Source: Eupeodes corollae
Taxonomy: Eukaryota > Arthropoda > Insecta > Diptera > Syrphidae
Assembly: GCF_945859685.1 (NCBI RefSeq)
Contig: NC_079149.1
Location: 126,506,065 to 126,570,064 of the forward strand
Direction: 5' to 3'
Length of the DNA: 64,000 nt
The notes beneath the pieces were generated by a model. The model did no database searches. It was not told the DNA's origin and saw nothing but the letters and a program-made list of their open reading frames with translations. Each line of letters starts with the position of its first letter. The first letter of the stretch is position 1. Position numbers and translations under genes: made by a program. Shown piece by piece: positions 22,027 through 32,669 of this stretch.

Positions 22027-22538
22027 GGCTCTACTCTGTAATGCGTTTCGAAAGCCAATCGGATTTGAATCTGATAATCGTACTCTGTAAAATGTTAAAA
22101 TCGAATAATACAATCATCAAGTACTTTTTCTATTTAAAGAATAGATTTGCCGAGCCTCGAAGTATTTCTCATGAGGTGTGTCGAATCACATTTTTCGCTG
22201 ATGATTCGCGGTTATGAAATTTATTTGCTTAAATTTTGAATAAAATTATTATTTACTTATTTAAATTGTATCTATTTCACAAAACTTAGCACAATTTTTC
22301 GTTTGTGTCCTTTAAAAACGACCTTCGAATTGGAATCCGTTGCCTCTCTTGGTATAGAAACAAAATGTTCGCCTTCTAACGCTAATGACATTCGGAAACG
22401 AATTGCCAGGTACAAAAAATCCGAATACGGATTTGTTATTCAGTAAGTACTAGATTTCTTATCCGCATTAGAAATATAAACTACAAAATATTCATTTTCG
22501 AAAATATTTGCTTTCGAAACGCATTATAGAGTAGGGCC
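22027..22538. mobile_element. MITE-like element with 30-bp inverted ends
   Basis: The left end GGCTCTACTCTGTAATGCG continues TTTCGAAAGCCAAT. The right end, reverse-complemented, reads GGCCCTACTCTATAATGCG then TTTCGAAAGCAAAT. The 512-bp interior has no coding content, so this is a non-autonomous DNA transposon. No flanking duplication is obvious. Confidence 0.75.
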
Positions 22539-22703
22539 CCTGAACTTTTTTACTACACTATGATTTATTTATTTTCCATTTTATGTTGTGTGTAACAGGG
22601 TTCCTTGTCGAATTGGAAAAGAATAAATAATATTTCTTTACGATGCAAAATACCAATCGTGATTTACTTGTAGCTAGCCTGAGGAGTGTTTTTTAGACAA
22701 TTA

Positions 22704-23990
22704 CAGTTGTGTTCATAAAAATAGCAGTTCTGATCACATTTTATTAGATTGTCAATTATTTTAAGAACGGAAATTCTTTAAAAAAATAATTAACATGTTG
22801 CTTGCATCTTACGTAAGTAAAATAAAAAGTAAGTAATTATTTTACTATTTAAAATTTTAAGAAGTTTTACCATACTAGTATATACAAAATAAAAAAATAT
22901 TGGCTCAAAAATAAACTATGGGACGGTAAAGACACTGCACCGAAACAATTCGAAATCTTATTCAAAAACTGCGTTTGGAGGGAAAAACCTACCAAAATAT
23001 TATAGACATCCTAGGCTGCTCAGCAAAAATGGTCAGTAACGCCTTAAAATTACAAAATAAACCAAAACCGTTTGGCCCAAAAAGGATGACTACTGAAAGA
23101 ACTGACAGAAAAATTGTTCAGTAAGCAAAACAGAACCCTTCCATAGGCTCTAGGAAAATAAGAAATGGACTTTAACTGTCTGTTAGCGCTGTCACAATAC
23201 GAAGGCGTCTTTTATAAGCGAAGTTACCAGCCCAAAGTCCACGCAAGGTACCATTCTTGACGAAAAGGTATGTGGCAAAGATAATGGAGTTTGTTAAAGC
23301 AAAAGAGAAATGGAGGAATGTTCTATGGAGCAGTGAAAGTAAAGTCGTCCTTTTTGGATCCAAGGGTCGTCAACAATATGTGCGAAGTCACTGAAATGAA
23401 GCATACGATCCACGGTACACTATTAAAACAGTGAAGTATGGTGGAGGGAAAATTATGATATGGGCTTACTTTTCATATTACGAGGTCGGTCCCAATAATC
23501 CCATCGGGAGTATAAGAGATGCAACCGAGTATGTGAAAATTCTCGGAGGTTATGTTAGCTTGTGCTGAAGAGGAAATGCCGTTAGTTTGGGTATACCAAC
23601 AAGGCAGAAAGCATACGTCAAAATCACGATTTCCATTATGCTCGATGCCACGTAGATGCGAAGCATCATAAAAAACAATGGTTATGCAACAAAGTACTAA
23701 TTGTAAGCTAACATTATTTGTATACTTGCATATAACTTATTAGAGTTTTCCTTACTTCTTACGTAATAGATCTAGTACTTTGTCATGCACTGCTAATTTT
23801 TTGAACAGCCATATATTTAAAAAACGGTTTTTCTATGACAAAGCTAACGGTAAAACGTCGATAGTACTTATTTTCTGTTATTATGAATAAAATATTTTAG
23901 TTTGTTGTTAGAAGTTTAATGAAATATATTATACTGTTGTAATTGAAGGCCTTTTTGTTTTATTTGGAAAGCACTGCTATTTTTATATTG
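22704..23990 (+). mobile_element. Tc1/mariner element, degenerate
   Basis: The left end is CAGTTGTGTTCATAAAAATA followed by GCAGT. The right end, reverse-complemented, is CAATATAAAAATAGCAGTGC, with a few bases lost at the tip. A TA lies outside each end (22702-22703 and 23991-23992), as expected for this superfamily. About 1.29 kb long, a normal Tc1 size. The interior carries a dead transposase. Confidence 0.78.
22918..23650 (+). pseudogene. Tc1-like transposase, inactivated
   Basis: The start ATGGGACGG is followed at codon 4 by a stop. The frame continues RNLIQKLRLEGKTYQNIIDI with LGCSAKMVSNAL, a Tc1 helix-turn-helix. Later come KWRNVLWSSESKVVLFGSKG and RYTIKTVKYGGGKIMIWAYF, the Tc1 catalytic region. 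The first catalytic Asp of the usual WSDES is replaced by Ser. Several stops and shifts follow, and the later catalytic motifs are not recognisable. Confidence 0.85.
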
Positions 23991-24089
23991 TATGACACTT
24001 GAAAAACTAACTATTTGCCTTGGTCAAAATGTACGTTCAAATAATTCAGTTCACTGCTAACGAAGTCTCTTATGTTTTCTTAACCTTAA

Positions 24090-24940
24090 CATTTATGTCT
24101 GGTTGACTGATATTTTGTACCTGTTCTCATCACAAATGTCAAACTTTAATTGACATTTACGTTTATTTGCAGAAATTAAAGCTTCTTAATGACTTTTGCT
24201 CCATCATATGTCATTGCATTTTAAGCTTACCCTTCGAAAACAAAGTTTTTATCTATAAAATACAAAATAGAAAACAAATATTTTTTAAAATTTATCCTTA
24301 TGACATGATACGTTTATTTTCATTATTTATAAAATTCTTATGCATTTAACCATAATATTTCTAAGTCTAAGACTATTTTAATATTTTTTCTTTTCTTTTT
24401 ATTTATTGATAAAATACATTTAAAATGAATGTTTGCGTTGTTATTTCTTTGTTTCTTTTTTAATATAACGACAAAATAAAGATCATTTTTTGTTTCTAAA
24501 AATATAAAGATAAAACTTATAAAACTAATGACTACAAAGATAATTTCCGCACACGAAGTGTACCGAGAAAATATTTGAAACACATTTTTATTAATCGTTG
24601 CTTTTTTAACATTCATCTTCATCATTCATATTCTTGACAATATTTATTTACATTTTGAATATTTTGTTGTTTTTTTTCTCTTTATAAATAATAAAATTTA
24701 ATTTTTCATTTTTTGAACAAATTAAAAAAAAGGAAACAATATACACTTACTTTAAAAAAAAGTTAAAAACAAATTCGAAAAATTGAATGCGAGTGCGCTT
24801 CTCTTTTCATTTAATTTTTTAAAATTTATACAAAGATTGAGAACGAAAAAGAGAAGAACAAAATGCACCGTCTTTGATTAATTTTCTTTTCTTTTGTTTA
24901 TATACTTTGGTTTATCTCCAGCAGTAGAGGAATTTTGTTT
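24090..24940. other. AT-rich intergenic DNA downstream of Traf4
   Basis: Very AT-rich with long poly-A/T tracts and no coding motif. It may include a longer Traf4 3' UTR if the proximal poly-A signals are skipped. Confidence 0.5.
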
Positions 24941-24947
24941 GAAAACT

Positions 24948-24989
24948 TTTATTCTATTTAATTTCTTTCATTCAAAAATATCATTTATT
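24948..24989 (-). terminator. Candidate Traf4 poly-A signals
   Basis: Two AATAAA hexamers on the minus strand (24984-24989 and 24948-24953) lie 300-345 nt after the Traf4 stop, implying a 3' UTR of about 0.3 kb. AT richness means other hexamers further on could be used. Confidence 0.4.
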
Positions 24990-25292
24990 TAAGAAAATTG
25001 ATTAAAATTAAAAAAAAAAAACAGTTCAGGTCCTTAAATGAACCCCTGAGTTGTCTCGTTGATCGAAACTATCATCTATCTATTATAAACTCTTAACAGT
25101 GCGAAAAGTAGCTGACTTTTGTCTACTCGACCGAAGAGCTTATTTTTTAAGCTTTAACTTGTTTTTCTAAATTATTTACAATGAGCTCAAGTTCGAAAAA
25201 ATACACAGTATTTACATATGAAGAACTCTGGTGGGCGTTTTTAGGGGGAAACTTCTTAATCTAAATTCTTATAATATAAAATTATTCTCTCT

Positions 25293-26384
25293 TTAAACGG
25301 CAACAATTTTGCTAGGATCCACCTTAACCCGTAGGAATACGGTGTCTTCTTTGATGAATGGTCTTCGGTGGAGCAAGTCGTGGGAGATGAATCGGGGGAA
25401 TCCAAAGCCGAGTTGGTCGACTTCGGTTGAAGGTCGCTGGAAATTCTCCCAAGTTGGATCGGGTATGAATGACTCGGCTACACCACCCTGGCCGCTGTGA
25501 GCCCCTTGCTCAAAGAGCGTAAATGTGATCGAGTGTCCGAAAGGCCACTTTAGAAGAGCATCATATTCACCGGGTAAAACCTTGATGTAGACTGAGACGT
25601 GTGTGCCCTCGCCAGGTCCGTTGCCATTGAGGAACATCGAAGCTTGCAACTTGTAGCCATATTGACTTGTGAAGAATGGTGGTGAGACTAACTCGAGACC
25701 ATCCTTTCCTCGAGCTTCAGCCATTTTTGCCGACCAGTCTGTGATCTTCCACAGAAGCGTTCCTGTGTAGTTTGTGGAGAGCTTGGCAACGGCCGACTTG
25801 AGCATTTGAATTTGCTGTCCTTGGCGCGAAGACAAGGCCACCATTAGAGACAAATGTGATGCGGCATTCGCTTCCAAATGCGATTCGAGCAGATGTCTGG
25901 GGCCCTTGAAACGACAACCAGCCTCTCTGAATGTACAAAATATAGCCAGAGCCTTGCATTCGTCCCTCAAATGCCCTTCCATATCTCCACGGGCAATCGG
26001 TCCCACTTCACATCTCTGCGGACAGGTGATGGGGGCACGTGGACATTGAGCTCCATGCAGGGCCAATGTATCAGCAGAAAATTCCCTCGTGCAATGGGGA
26101 CAACGACGCAGACGTTTTATGCAATCCTTAGCCTTGTGAATGTTCATTCGGCCGCGTTGCACGCGCATCCCACATTTGGCTTCACAATATATTTGCTCTT
26201 GGCTGCAGGTGCCAGCATGCTCTTCCAATCCTTGACCACTGAACTCTGTGTGACAGAATTCGCATTTGGCTCGACGTTGGGTGCATGTGAATTGCAGATG
26301 ATCTGTCATCATGATGCGGGGAATCTGGGCGCCACACTTGTTTGGGCATTGGGTGGCGTCATGCTTGCAGGTGTTTAAATGTCC
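25293..26384 (-). CDS. Traf4: Traf4 exon 3: TRAF zinc fingers and MATH domain
   Basis: Last coding exon of the TRAF4 orthologue, a cytoplasmic adaptor that in flies links receptors to JNK signalling and acts at cell junctions. It encodes residues 114-476 of a 476-residue protein. Cys/His-rich TRAF-type zinc fingers occupy about 95-290 (GHLNTCKHDATQCPNKCGA, RAKCEFCHTEFSGQGLEEH, IYCEAKCG, RRCPHCTREF, ITCPQRC, FCTFREAGC). A short helical segment (MVALSSRQGQQIQMLKSAVA) leads into the MATH/TRAF-C domain from GTLLWKITDW (321), with YGYKLQASMFLNGNGPGEGT, PFGHSITFTLFEQ and FGFPRFISHDLL. The acceptor is TTTCAG before GGACAT. Domain order and spacing match animal TRAF4 throughout and nothing is broken. 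Confidence 0.96.
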   Translation of the reverse strand, partial: GHLNTCKHDATQCPNKCGAQIPRIMMTDHLQFTCTQRRAKCEFCHTEFSGQGLEEHAGTCSQEQIYCEAKCGMRVQRGRMNIHKAKDCIKRLRRCPHCTREFSADTLALHGAQCPRAPITCPQRCEVGPIARGDMEGHLRDECKALAIFCTFREAGCRFKGPRHLLESHLEANAASHLSLMVALSSRQGQQIQMLKSAVAKLSTNYTGTLLWKITDWSAKMAEARGKDGLELVSPPFFTSQYGYKLQASMFLNGNGPGEGTHVSVYIKVLPGEYDALLKWPFGHSITFTLFEQGAHSGQGGVAESFIPDPTWENFQRPSTEVDQLGFGFPRFISHDLLHRRPFIKEDTVFLRVKVDPSKIVAV

Positions 26385-26631
26385 CTGAAATCGACAAGAA
26401 AGAAAAAGAGAATGGTAAAAAAATGATGTAATGTGATTGTTTGAAGGGGAAAGAATAAGGATGAATAATAATGACAGATGCAATAAGTGTCAAATTTAAA
26501 ACAAAACAACTTTTGACAGATTTTTTCGTATGCGTTTAAATCAAAGAATATTTTTTGACTTCAGAAATAGTCAAGTGAGTTGACCTGTGAAATGTCATTT
26601 TTAGGAATGAAATTATTGAATGTAAACTCAC

Positions 26632-26736
26632 CTTTAGTTTCCTTAGTTCATCCGACCACTTGCAACCTTGTTTGTGGTGAATACAAAATACTAGAGAACC
26701 CATTATGGCTTTTTCAGCATCTGGTCCCGGATAGAT
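26632..26736 (-). CDS. Traf4: Traf4 exon 2
   Basis: A 105-nt phase-0 exon coding IYPGPDAEKAIMGSLVFCIH and continuing HKQGCKWSDELRKLK, residues 79-113. In vertebrate TRAF4 this stretch directly follows the RING finger and starts the first TRAF zinc finger. Splice sites are AATTTTAG before ATC and GTGAGTTT after AAG. A 247-nt intron separates it from exon 3. Confidence 0.93.
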
Positions 26737-27683
26737 CTAAAATTAAAATAAATGAAAAAGTCGTGATTAGTTTAAAAGACAAAATTCAACTGTCAAATAA
26801 TTTAATTATTATTGTGGAAGTTGCTATTTACACCTCTTGAATGTTAAAGTCTGACTGATGAAGAGAGGAATGCGAATTCATTCGATTATAGGAATTTCAA
26901 ACAAAAATACTCAACTTATCTATTTAGGAACAAAAACATTTCACTGCGGGAACTTGTTGTAATCGAATTCGCATAGACCAGAGAGATAAGAATTTAAGTT
27001 TCAAGGGGTAGGTAGTTTATGTATATTGTATCTACTATTTGATTAGGACACTCTTAAGCTGGTTCTTTTATCGTGGATTTTATTTCTTATCTTCAATTTA
27101 TGCTAACGACGACGCTGACAACAACAACAATGTTGATAAAATAAAATTTATATTATTAAAAGCAACATCGTCTCATTGTCTTATCGACAACAGATGGCTG
27201 CAAAATGCATTTTATATACGTACATATGTATATAGTAGCGATTATCACCACTTGATGCAAGTATAGTTTAAAGTGTTGGACTGGTTTTTTTGTTTAAATA
27301 AATAAGCGCGACCTAAATTACCAATCCGGATCTGAATGTAACGATGAGTCAGATATAATTTTTGTCACGGTACAATGGTGGTGGCAGCTTAACGGATACT
27401 TTTAGTTAATTCTATATTCAATTTGAAATTGATACTTTTATATGCATAGTATGAGTGACTCAAGTTCTTATTAGATATGCGGCAATTTAATAAAAATAGC
27501 AGCTCAACATGACTCAAACAGAAGCAGGAAGAATATACAAGAAAACGGCGGCGATGAGTGAGGTTAACATATTGTTTTTTTTTGTATGTGTAATATACTC
27601 TGCTACAGCCTTTAATATCTTAAAATGTAATCCCCATGCTTGCTTAGCGACAAACAAATCATTTAAAAAAATATAATAGAGGC

Positions 27684-28549
27684 TCACATTGGGCGCCACT
27701 TTGAGTATTTTTCCCTTGGGTTACCGCTTATTGTGGATAAAGATTTAATGTTTTATTACACCTTAATACCAAGAAAAATATCCTCTTTGTAGTCAAAACT
27801 ACAAATAAAAAAAGAAACTCACGTTGGGCGCCAGTTTCAGTTTTTATGTATTAACTAATTTAATGACCACCGTAACTAAAAAAAACATAAGCTAGACTTT
27901 ATTTTTGAGGCTAAAAGTTTTAAATTGTACTAAAAAATAAAAATCTACAAGAAAATTATTTGTCATGACAAAAATATAAACTCACGTTGGGCGCCAGTCT
28001 CAGTTTGTATGGATTAACTAAATTAATGACAACCGTAATTGAAAAGAACGTCTCCTAGACTTCAATGCTAAGGCTAAAAGTCTTAAATTGTACTAAAAAA
28101 TAAAAATCTACAAGAAAATTATTTGTCATGACAAAAATAGAAACTTACGTTGGGCGCCAGTTTCAGTTTGTATGGATTAACTAAATTAATGACCACCATA
28201 ACTAAAAAAACGTCAGCTAGACTTTAATTCTGAGGCTAAAAGTCTTAAATTGTACTAAACAACAAAAATCTTATCAGTCATGAGAAAAGAGATTTCTGTT
28301 GGGCGCCACTTTCAGGTTTTTTTTAGTTCCACACATTAATACCTGAAAACAGCATTTATTGGAACTAAACCACAAATGAATCCTTTAGAAATAAAATTTA
28401 AAGAATCTCACATTGGGCGCCAGTTTTTGTTTTGTTTTCTTCTGCAATTTAAAAAGGCGCAACGTGATTGAAATTAGAAACTTTTTGTAACACTAAGCTA
28501 TCAATACATTATTTATATTGAAAATGTTACGTACTCACGTTGAGCGCCA
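27684..28549 (-). repeat. Primer-binding-site-like tandem array, cluster I (7 copies)
   Basis: TCACGTTGGGCGCCA or a close variant ends at 27698, 27833, 27996, 28159, 28308, 28422 and 28549, spaced 114-163 bp. The two full units 27834-27996 and 27997-28159 are both 163 bp and strongly alike along their length (shared TTAAATTGTACTAAAAAATA). The motif equals the 3' end of fly tRNA-Lys plus CCA; its reverse complement is a tRNA-Lys primer-binding site. On the Traf4 sense strand several units read CGCCCAACGTGAGTTT or CGTAAGTTT, resembling a 5' splice site. No reverse transcriptase, gag or complete LTR is nearby. Confidence 0.8.
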
Positions 28550-28559
28550 GTTAAAAAAT

Positions 28560-31540
28560 GTTAATTTTTTAACGTCAAAATTGAAGGACATTAAAATTAA
28601 ATAAGACCACTTTGCAAATAAAAAGACGACTTTCCTGTTTGGGATTTTACTTAAATCTTTATTTATAACAGATTTTAAAGTTTAACAATTAAAAGTAAAT
28701 TAAAAGATTCAAACATATATAATTCAAAAATGTGACAGTTCTTTGCAAACATTTATTTCACGACTTAAAAGTCTTGTTTATGTTGAACAAGAATTCACAT
28801 CATAAATTAAAAATTCGCTCATTAAGCTCATTCCCTTTGCCCCAATTCTCATTTTGTAAATTAAGTTTTTTTTTAAGTTGTTGGTAATTCGCCAAATTCT
28901 CACACACAAAGGGAATATAAAGCATTTTTGAAAAGGGAAAAAAAAAATAATATTGCAAACCTCAGCTTAACCCCAAACGATAACATACCTAACCTACCTC
29001 TTTTTCCTACCTCAGCGTAGGTATAGACTTTATAAAGCGACAAAGTTACCGACACCTTTATAATTCCATTTCCACTGTCATAATAATTAAAATTTAATTC
29101 CAAGTAAGTATAGAATTTTGTTTTTAAATTTCCCAGAGTCAAAAAGTGGTGCTCCAGAAGAAGTGCAAAGAAGAGCACAGTCAAATAAAAGTCCGCACGT
29201 CAAAAAATCTAAATGCCATAAGAATGTATCTCATTAATCTCTAACCTCTGCCTCTGCCGACAAAAAAGAATAAAGAAAAAGCGAACAGAAAAATAAAAGA
29301 AAAGAAAATTCCATTTAGCTTATTGTGGAGTTTATAACTCAACAACAGTCGCTTTTTAATTAATAATGCAAAAGAAGAAGACACGAGTAAATAAATAAAA
29401 GTGTAACTCGACCCTAGAGCCAGTGCCTCTGCCTTTTGATGGGGACTGCGTTGCACTGCGGTGGCAAAGAGTGCGCTCTTCTAAGTCAGCGACTCGCAAT
29501 GCGAACCAACAACCCAGAAAGAATTACATGTATTATTTGTTTGCTTTGTGGTGCAGCAGTGCATCAGCCGAGTTTTAAAAGGGCTCTTCTAAAACTGACC
29601 AGACCCAAAGCCTAAGGCAGAGCCAGAGCCCCAGACTATTGCTTAAGTTACTCGCATAGTTAAACAAAAGAAAAGACCCAACTGCGTGCATGGTGTGTTC
29701 AGTGTTCACTTTTCCGATTTGCGATTTGTGGAGTGCAATGGCACACATCCGGTCGCGCTTCGATTCCTACATCCAGAGCACGCATTAATTCAAACTCAAA
29801 AGAAGTCTTGGTGCAATGGTTCTTCCGTTGCATTGCCGCCAACACCGCCACCGCCACTGTCAACTGATAGTGGTGAATGGCGGCTGGCGGCGGTGATCAG
29901 CGTCCAGCATTGGATGTTTTTTTATTTTTCTAATGTGGATGCAAATGGATGGTGTAAACGCTCTATTAAGTGCAGATTACATTTATTTGCCTTTTAAAAA
30001 TCGTTGTTTGGGTCGGTTTGGTTTGGGTCGTTAGTTAGCTAGTTTGAGTTTCCTTTCTTTTTGATTATCATTTTATCTGGTTTAACATTATTTCTTTTTA
30101 TTTTTATTTTCTCTTCATCTCATTTTCCTTCTGCGGAACTTGTTTGTGTCTGGTATCGTGGTGCGACAACCGAACTGCCCGACCGACCGACCGACATCGC
30201 AACGGAAGAACACTCTGATAGTTGGTTTGGTACACTCCAGATTATATATTTGTCTCCTTTGATTATCTTTTCTTTTTCTTAGTTATTTTCTGATGTGGTT
30301 TTGTAGCTTCTCTCAATTTGTCAAAAAAAAGAAACCATAAAAAGAAGATAAATTAACCATCACGGTCTTTGAATTCATTGAATTGAGTTTGAGTCGGTCT
30401 TTTTTCTGACAATCACTTCCGGTGTTAACTCTCTCTCTATCTTTCCCTTTCTCCCTCTTTCTTTCTTTATAGTTGATTAAACATTTCTGGAACGCGCGCT
30501 TGAAAATCCACAGGAGCCAACAAACCTTTGTGCGATTTTTATTTTTATGAATGAATGATCGCGTATAAATCGAGTTCAAGCTAACTTGAATTGAAATAAA
30601 TGTAATTTCCTTTGCACATATGTTAAAGAGTTGGATTTAAATCAAATTTTATAATTTACTTATGGTTTATCAGTATTGACAATCAGTTTTGATAAGAAAA
30701 AGTAAAAAGAAAAATGATGTATTGGGTAAGTAAATGGATGTATTCATGTTACAGGAAGTTAGATGGGGAGAATCAAGATATGAAAATGCTTAAATGTCAA
30801 AAGTGGGGTTACATTTATGACAGGCAAAATTATATAAATACAGCAAATCCAATTTGTTTGCATAAGATAAAAACTTTTTGCGTCTTATTGTAATGGCACG
30901 TGCAGCTGCGAATACATAAATATGCGCGAAAGATGTGACATAAGTCGAAATGTCATCCAAAATCAGTGATTTCCATTGGTGTTCTATAAGCAACTCCTTC
31001 ATTTTATTGAAAGAATAGGAACTAATTCTGGAGTGTCTTCATAATGCGGCAAAAGAATTTACTTAGTTGTGCAAACGTCAACAACAAATGTCATAAAAAA
31101 AAAATTACTGAGATTTTGGTTCATCTGTCATGATTTGATATTTAAGGTTTGTTTACATTCACAAAATGCATAAAATTAGTTGTTCAAAAGTATTATAATG
31201 AATTTCCGAGATTGTCCGTGATATTTTATCCAATTTTTGACAAGTTTATAAATAAAAGAAAATTCACAGAAAATCACAATTATTTATGGAAAGGAACAGA
31301 CCTTTTGTTCACTAAATTTTTTGTTAAATGGAATTAATTAAAGAGTTCATGGTGATCTAAGAAATACAAAGTGGTGCAAAATTTGTTTAAAGCGAAGAAT
31401 TATCTTGCAAAAACTTACTGCCAATTCACAAATGTCAATTGTAATTTACCGTTATAATTTTTTCAAAAACAAAATCAACGGTTAAGTAACTTAAAAGTCA
31501 AACTAAATACATTTCAAACAAGGCTCTTAACTTCACTTTA
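28560..31540. other. Intron segment with a GC-richer patch
   Basis: Mostly AT-rich. Between about 29400 and 30260 composition rises (CAACACCGCCACCGCCACTG at 29840, GACC tetranucleotides at 30180). This could mark an alternative Traf4 promoter or enhancer. I could not build a coding exon in it. Confidence 0.4.
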
Positions 31541-31549
31541 TTTCAAACA

Positions 31550-32660
31550 CTTGTAGTTGACAGCTGTCAAATTCAACCCGATTTTAGGGATTTGTATTTT
31601 TGTTATTTACATATATATTTAACTCTTACATTTTCTTTAGTAAAAGTGACGTTTATAAAAATCGAAGTTACGAACAGAGCTATCACTTTATTTGACAGAT
31701 AAATTTTAACACAAAATTGAGGAAAATTCTTTATGTCTTTGTTATTTCTTGTACGCTGTTAGCAGAGATGATGATTTGAATTTGTACTCAGTGATAATAT
31801 AGGTAACCTCTTTATTTCAACTACTAGAATTTGACAGCTGTCAAATTTAATACAAGACTTTTTATACCTTTGCTAATTTGTGTTAGTTGTGAACAGCGTT
31901 GATAACTTTTGTTTAATTCAAGAATATTGACCTCTCAGTGATGTCATAGGTGTTCTCTTTATTTCAATTATTAGTATCTGACAGCTGTCAAACTTAATAT
32001 ACAACTTTTATAATCTTTGTTAATTTTTGTACGCAATGATAACTTTTGTTCAAGTTAAGAATAATTAACTCTTAGCTCTCTCTCTCTTTTCAGTATTTGA
32101 CCTTAATAGAACTCGGAGTTACGAACAAAGTTATTAGTTTCCTTGACAGTTGTCAAATTTAACACTAAATTCCTCTATCTTTGTTATTTCTTGTACATTT
32201 TGAACTGCATTTCTGACTTTTGTTCAATTTAAAAATATTTACCTCTCAGATATCTCTCTTTTCAGTATTTGACATAAATAGAGCTCAAAGTTAAGAACAG
32301 TGTTTATTTGACAGTTGTCAAATTTAACACTAAATTCAATTATCTTTATTATTTCTTGTACACTGTGACTGCAATGATAACTTTTGTTCAAGTTAAGAAT
32401 ATTTAACTCTCAGATATCTCTCTTTTCAGTATTTGACATTAATAGAACTCGAAGTTACGAACAAAACTTTTGGTTTACTTGACAGTTGTCAAATTTAACA
32501 CTAAATTCTATTATCTTTGTCATTTCTTGTGCACTGTCAACTGCGTTGCTGACTTTTGTTCATTTAAAGAATATTTACCTTTCAGCAATCTCAGAGATAT
32601 TCTTTTTTTTCAGTAGAATTTGACATTTAAAGAAATCAAAGTTACAAACGGAGTCATTGC
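31550..32660. repeat. Tandem array of ~133-171-bp units centred on a palindrome
   Basis: TTGACAG(C/T)TGTCAA or a degenerate form recurs at 31557, 31690, 31831, 31979, 32143, 32308 and 32479, so spacing rises from 133 to 171 bp. Each unit carries TTATTTCTTGTAC, GATAACTTTTGTTCAA, AATATTTA(A/C)CTCTCAG, then TCTCTCTTTTCAGTATTTGA and AGTTACGAACA. The units from 32143 onward are the most alike, the first ones more eroded. No coding potential. Confidence 0.85.
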
Positions 32661-32669
32661 CATAAAAAC

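Larger units (their letters stand above)
22600..24085. repeat. Dispersed repeat, copy B, split by a Tc1-like insertion
   Basis: Left part 22601-22699 and right part 23992-24085 align with the copy at 16027-16280. The sequence between them is the Tc1-like element. Confidence 0.65.

Noticed and set aside
23172..23363. Minus-strand frame within the Tc1 relic
   Set aside because: Antisense shadow of the transposase.
25717..26378. Open frames on both strands across Traf4 exon 3
   Set aside because: Shadows of the well-supported TRAF coding sequence.
27684..28549. tRNA-Lys genes or pseudogenes
   Set aside because: Only the 3' 14-18 nt match; no anticodon or D arm is present, and the CCA is included, which tRNA genes do not encode.
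29686..29997. 103-residue plus-strand open frame with a proline run
   Set aside because: It arises from a CCGCCA repeat; start context and protein sequence give no support. Retained only as a GC-rich patch.
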